Below, piece by piece: positions 60,241 through 64,000 of a DNA stretch of 64,000 bases. Under the pieces are notes generated by a model. The model was not told the origin of the DNA. It ran no database searches and saw nothing but the letters and a program-made list of their open reading frames with translations. The DNA comes from Piromyces finnis (taxonomy: Eukaryota > Neocallimastigomycota > Neocallimastigomycetes > Neocallimastigales > Neocallimastigaceae). The number at the start of each line of letters is the position of its first letter. The first letter of the stretch is position 1. The DNA is taken from the NCBI GenBank assembly GCA_002104945.1, contig MCFH01000026.1, positions 372,001 to 436,000 of the forward strand, read 5' to 3'. Made by a program: the position numbers and the translations under genes.

Positions 60241-61790
60241 TGCTTTTTTTAATATTTGTTTTTAAATATTTTTAATCTTTCCCTAAAAACCAATCAAGAC
60301 ATTTTTATTTCAGCCAAAGAAAATGCTATAAAAAATTTATTTATATAAATGAATTTTTTTTTATTTCTATTTTATTAATGTTTGTGGTTTTTTTTTTTTT
60401 TTTTTTTTTGGTTTTTTATTATTCTACATTACAATACATTATAATACGTTATTAATAACTATTTATTAGAAACGTAAGTAAACCATACATACAATTATAT
60501 TATTACAATACATTATTTCTTATTACATTATTTCAATACATTACTTTATTACATTATTTTCTATTATTAATAAAAGATGATCCCATATTGAAAATAAAAA
60601 ATAATTAACCCCTATAATATCTATAATAATATTTAATTAAATTAATTAATTAATTAATAAAAAACTATCCATTCATAGAATAAAATTAAATGTATGAAAA
60701 ATAATAATATAAATAAATCTAAAGAATTAAATAAATAACTAAATAAATTATTTCAAAAGAAATTGAAGATCACATCAACAGAAGATATATATAAATAAAA
60801 GTTACTTTTAATGACGTTGAAAATCCATAATTTAATTTATTTATTTGAATGTAAAAAGAGTATGTTGATAAAATAAAACAATAATAAACTATAGTCCTAT
60901 ATATTTATTTAATAAACTATTTAAAAAATAAACAAACAAATTTTAAAATCATGGTTGATCTAATGAAAGACGTCGTTTTAAGTGTAGTTTAGAATTTATA
61001 AAAAACAATTTAAATGGTATATATATATATATATATCATTATTATTATTGTTATATTGACACGTTTTTCTATTTTGAAAATAAAATATAAATATGTTGAT
61101 AAAGCAATAATAATAGTAATGATAAAATGAAAAATTATAATACAAATGTTTTTTTTTTTTCAACACTTTGTAAAATTAAATCATTGATAAAAACGTTTTG
61201 TTATAAATATATATTAAATAACCAAAAACAAAATGATAATTTATAAATAATAATGATATTAATAAACATAACAACAACAACAACAATAATAATAATAATA
61301 TTATTAATATTAATACTAATAATTTTACTTTTATCATTAACCCAATGCTTATTTTTAAAATTAAATATAATAATAAACTAATTTTTTTTTTTTTTTTTTT
61401 TTCTTTCTTTTCTATAAAATGAATACATTATCATAATTTTCTAGTTATAAAAAGAAAAGTATACCTATGAAAAAATAATCAATAAGGAAAAGAAAAAGAC
61501 TATCTTTATTAAAAAATATATACATAGTAATATCAAAAAAAAAAAAAAAAAAAAAAAAAGAGCATTTAGTAAATTGTGAAAAGAGAAACTACAAATTTTT
61601 CATTAAAATTTGAATATATATATTTTTTTTTTTTAAAAAAAAAAGAGAAAGACATTAGTAATAACGTAAACTACCAACACAAAATATTTTCAATTATCAT
61701 AATATTATAAAAATATAAACCATTGTTTTTTATTTTTTGATATTATCACTTTAAGACATATTTTAATAATTGGTCATTATAATTATAGAA
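60241..61790. other. Intergenic upstream of the NELF-A-like gene
   Basis: Poly-T, (TA)n and (AAC/AAT)n tracts. No gene seen. Confidence 0.6.
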
Positions 61791-64000
61791 ATGGATACCA
61801 ATACTTCTGAATTAAAAGAAATTTGGAAAAAATCAATACCTCAAGATCATTGGGCTTCTATACAGAGAGTTTCTCAACTCATTGATGGTAACTCATTAGA
61901 CTATTGTATAAAGCGTTGGGTAGACGAAGCAAACATTCTTTATGGAACAATAAACATTAATAGTCAAACCACTCTTGAAACCACTGTAATGTCAAATTCT
62001 GAAAATGGTTTAATTATAGATAATTCAACAGAAGAAAATTTATTAGATTATCTTATTGGTCCTTACCGAAAATGTGAATTAATGTTGGCTCTTTTATGTA
62101 TAAAAAAAAGGAACTTGATAGAATTTAGAGAAAAAATAGAAAAAGTAAGTTGTTAATGATAAGGATACTTTTGCATTAATTATATTTGAATAAATATTAA
62201 TTTGACTTTTTTTTTTTTCAAATAAATACTATACAATGTATATAAATATTATATATATTATGTTTTTTTTTTATAATATTATTACCTTATTTGTTCAATT
62301 CTATAAATTATTATGATTATTATTATGATATATATATTCCTATTCATGTATATTAACTATTGTTATTTTATATCTAATCTTACCATCATATAATTATAAT
62401 AATACCTTTGATATTTTTTTCCCAATATGATATTATTTAAATATTCAAACTTTTCAAAATAAAAAAAAATTCCACCTTTTTTAATTTTCCTTATTCGGTA
62501 AAAATTAAACTTATAATGTCATTAAAAAAAAATAGATACTACAATTAGCAAGACAAGATGCTGAAAATGATAAATTAAATAAGAATTTTATTGGTAGTGT
62601 TGCCAGTGCAATTAGAAATTATATTACCACTCCAGGAGGACAATATAATTGTGAAATAGAAAAAGATGATAAATGTTTTGAAAGAGGGGTCAAAAATGTG
62701 ATAGCATCATGTAAGAATAAGCTTTTTTTTTATTCATTTATTAAATAATAAAAATTTTATATAGTTTACCCTTTTTTTTTTTCTAATGATGAATAATATT
62801 AGAAAGAATTTTACTAATTAATTTAAAAAAAAAAAATTGAATGAGAGATATTATTTAAATTGGTTAATTTTATTATTATTATTATTTATTTATTTAATAA
62901 GATTGTTCTTTCAATGAACTAATTTTTTTTTTAATATTTTAATACATACTCTTTTTTTTTTTTTTTATTTTATGATTCCCCTTCTCTATTCCCTCATTTT
63001 ATCATTTAGTATCAGAATACCCAAAATGTCATCCTCCAACCCTCATGTATATAAGACATCAACCAAAAGAAGAATACTTACAAAAAAGTGGAATACAATG
63101 GAAACCTAATTGTGCAATAATATCAGATGATAAAAAAAGAATTGAACTATTAGAAAAAAAAATACCAGGAATAACTGGTATATATATATATTTATTTATT
63201 TATTTATTTATTTATTAAAAAAATATAAATATATATATTTACATAGATAGAAAGATAGATAGATTATTAAAATTTACATGTAATCTAATTATATAATTTA
63301 TATATAAATATGTTTAATTCATATAATCTATTTTATTTTCGGGTTTGCTTCAATTGGTAATTATATAGTCACCTCACCAACATCAATTAAACCACCAGTG
63401 AAAAAAGATGAAAAACCCTCCTTCCTCAGAAGAAAACAACCATCCTACTCATTCTTAAGAAATTCATCCAATAGACCAACCATGAGACAAAGTAAATAAA
63501 GAATTAAGCGAATTGTTTGAAGAATAAGAAAAAAAAAGAAACCTTTTTTTTTTAAAAAAATTTCACAAAAATTAATTTTTATTTTTATTATTGAAATAAA
63601 TTAATATAAAATAGATGATATAAATATATCCTCTGGAGGTGTATCTCTGTTAGCAAGAAAGAATAATGGACCAAGAAGAAATATGTTATTAGATTTAGAA
63701 GAAGTTAATCGTTTGAATCAAATACAAGAAGAAGAGAAACGGTTAGCACAAAAAAGAGAAGAAGAAGAAAAAGCAGCAGCTGAAAGAGAAAAAGAGAGAA
63801 AGAAAAAAGAAGAATTAGCCAGAAAGCAAAAAGAAAAAGAAGAAAGAGAAAGGGAACGTATGGAAAAACGTAAAAAGAAACAAAAAGAAGCAGAAGAAGA
63901 AAAGAAAAGAAAAGAAGCCCTTAAAGAAGCCAAAGAAAAGGAAGCACGAGAAAAAGAAAAAAAGAAACAGGAAGCCTTAGCTGCAGCACGTGAAGCTAAA
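61791..64000 (+). CDS. NELFA: NELF-A-like transcription elongation factor, 5' part, runs off the right edge
   Basis: Exons 61791-62144, 62536-62710, 63010-63177, 63369-63491 and 63615 to the edge, with consistent phases. The ATG at 61791 has an A at -3. The N-terminal part resembles the NELF-A helical domain: KRWVDEANILYG, then KCELMLALLCIKKRNLIEF, REKIEKILQLARQDAEND and SEYPKCHPP match in order the metazoan segments around LKLLLGTLHLPRR, MEIIQLASLDSD and LKSFP. Later FLRRKQPSYSFLR and RRNMLLDLEEVNRLN recall the C-terminal LLRK and RGVKLLDISELD motifs of NELF-A. From ~63715 the protein becomes a very long Lys/Glu/Arg helix, which metazoan NELF-A lacks. NELF holds promoter-proximal RNA polymerase II in the nucleus. 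The assignment rests on remembered family features, so treat it as probable, not proven. Confidence 0.55.

Noticed and set aside
61770-61790. Upstream in-frame extension of the NELF-A-like gene
   Set aside because: It would need a TTG start and adds only hydrophobic residues; the ATG at 61791 has a good context.
63718-63933. Ser/Phe-rich open frame on the minus strand
   Set aside because: Mirror of the Lys/Glu/Arg helix of the NELF-A-like gene.
1-64000. tRNA, rRNA or other structured RNA genes
   Set aside because: Scanned by eye for cloverleaf-type G+C stems and T-loop GGTTCGA-like boxes; none found. Short or unusual ncRNAs could be missed.

Overview
The window is eukaryotic and almost certainly from an anaerobic gut fungus (Neocallimastigomycota: Neocallimastix/Piromyces/Anaeromyces-like). 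The evidence is extreme A+T richness with long poly-A/poly-T tracts and trinucleotide repeats, many short AT-rich GT..AG introns, an outer-arm dynein chain that implies flagellated zoospores, a fungal-type CBM1 cellulose-binding remnant, and two bacterial-looking short-chain dehydrogenase genes. No search was run. Exon borders were placed by eye from GT/AG sites, reading frame and family conservation.

Layout. 1-1929 (-): 5' part of DNAI2 (axonemal dynein intermediate chain). 2461-4875: recent tandem duplication of a ~900 bp unit carrying an atypical SDR gene (two copies, -). 5825-8175 (-): NUFIP1-like snoRNP-assembly zinc-finger protein. 10513-14217 (+): RTF1 of the Paf1 complex, 13 exons. 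15814-17973 (-): coiled-coil protein of unknown function. 20757-35539 (+): four secreted alpha/beta-hydrolase paralogues (A-D). A pairs with C and B with D in coding sequence, introns and upstream DNA, so the array looks like a duplicated two-gene block. D carries a one-base frameshift, and a decayed gene lies between C and D. 36064-42900 (-): intronless 2278-residue ankyrin protein that also contains two repeat types that are not ankyrin. 42901-46874: 4 kb with no gene found. 46875-49533 (+): CK1-family kinase with a ~65-residue insert between catalytic loop and DFG. 51029-51758 (-): broken secreted gene ending in CBM1. 54731-56486 (+): seven-helix membrane protein. 57.4-60.2 kb: two decayed Thr-rich genes (-). 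61791 to the end (+): NELF-A-like gene, cut by the window edge.

Conserved housekeeping or ciliary genes (DNAI2, NUFIP1, RTF1, CK1, NELF-A-like) are interspersed with lineage-specific secreted or repeat proteins and with gene remnants. There is no operon-like organisation. The most unusual items are the ankyrin protein with its ten-copy helical repeat and three-copy module, the paired hydrolase array with its interleaved inverted repeats and small TIR-bounded element, and a NELF-A-like gene in a fungus.
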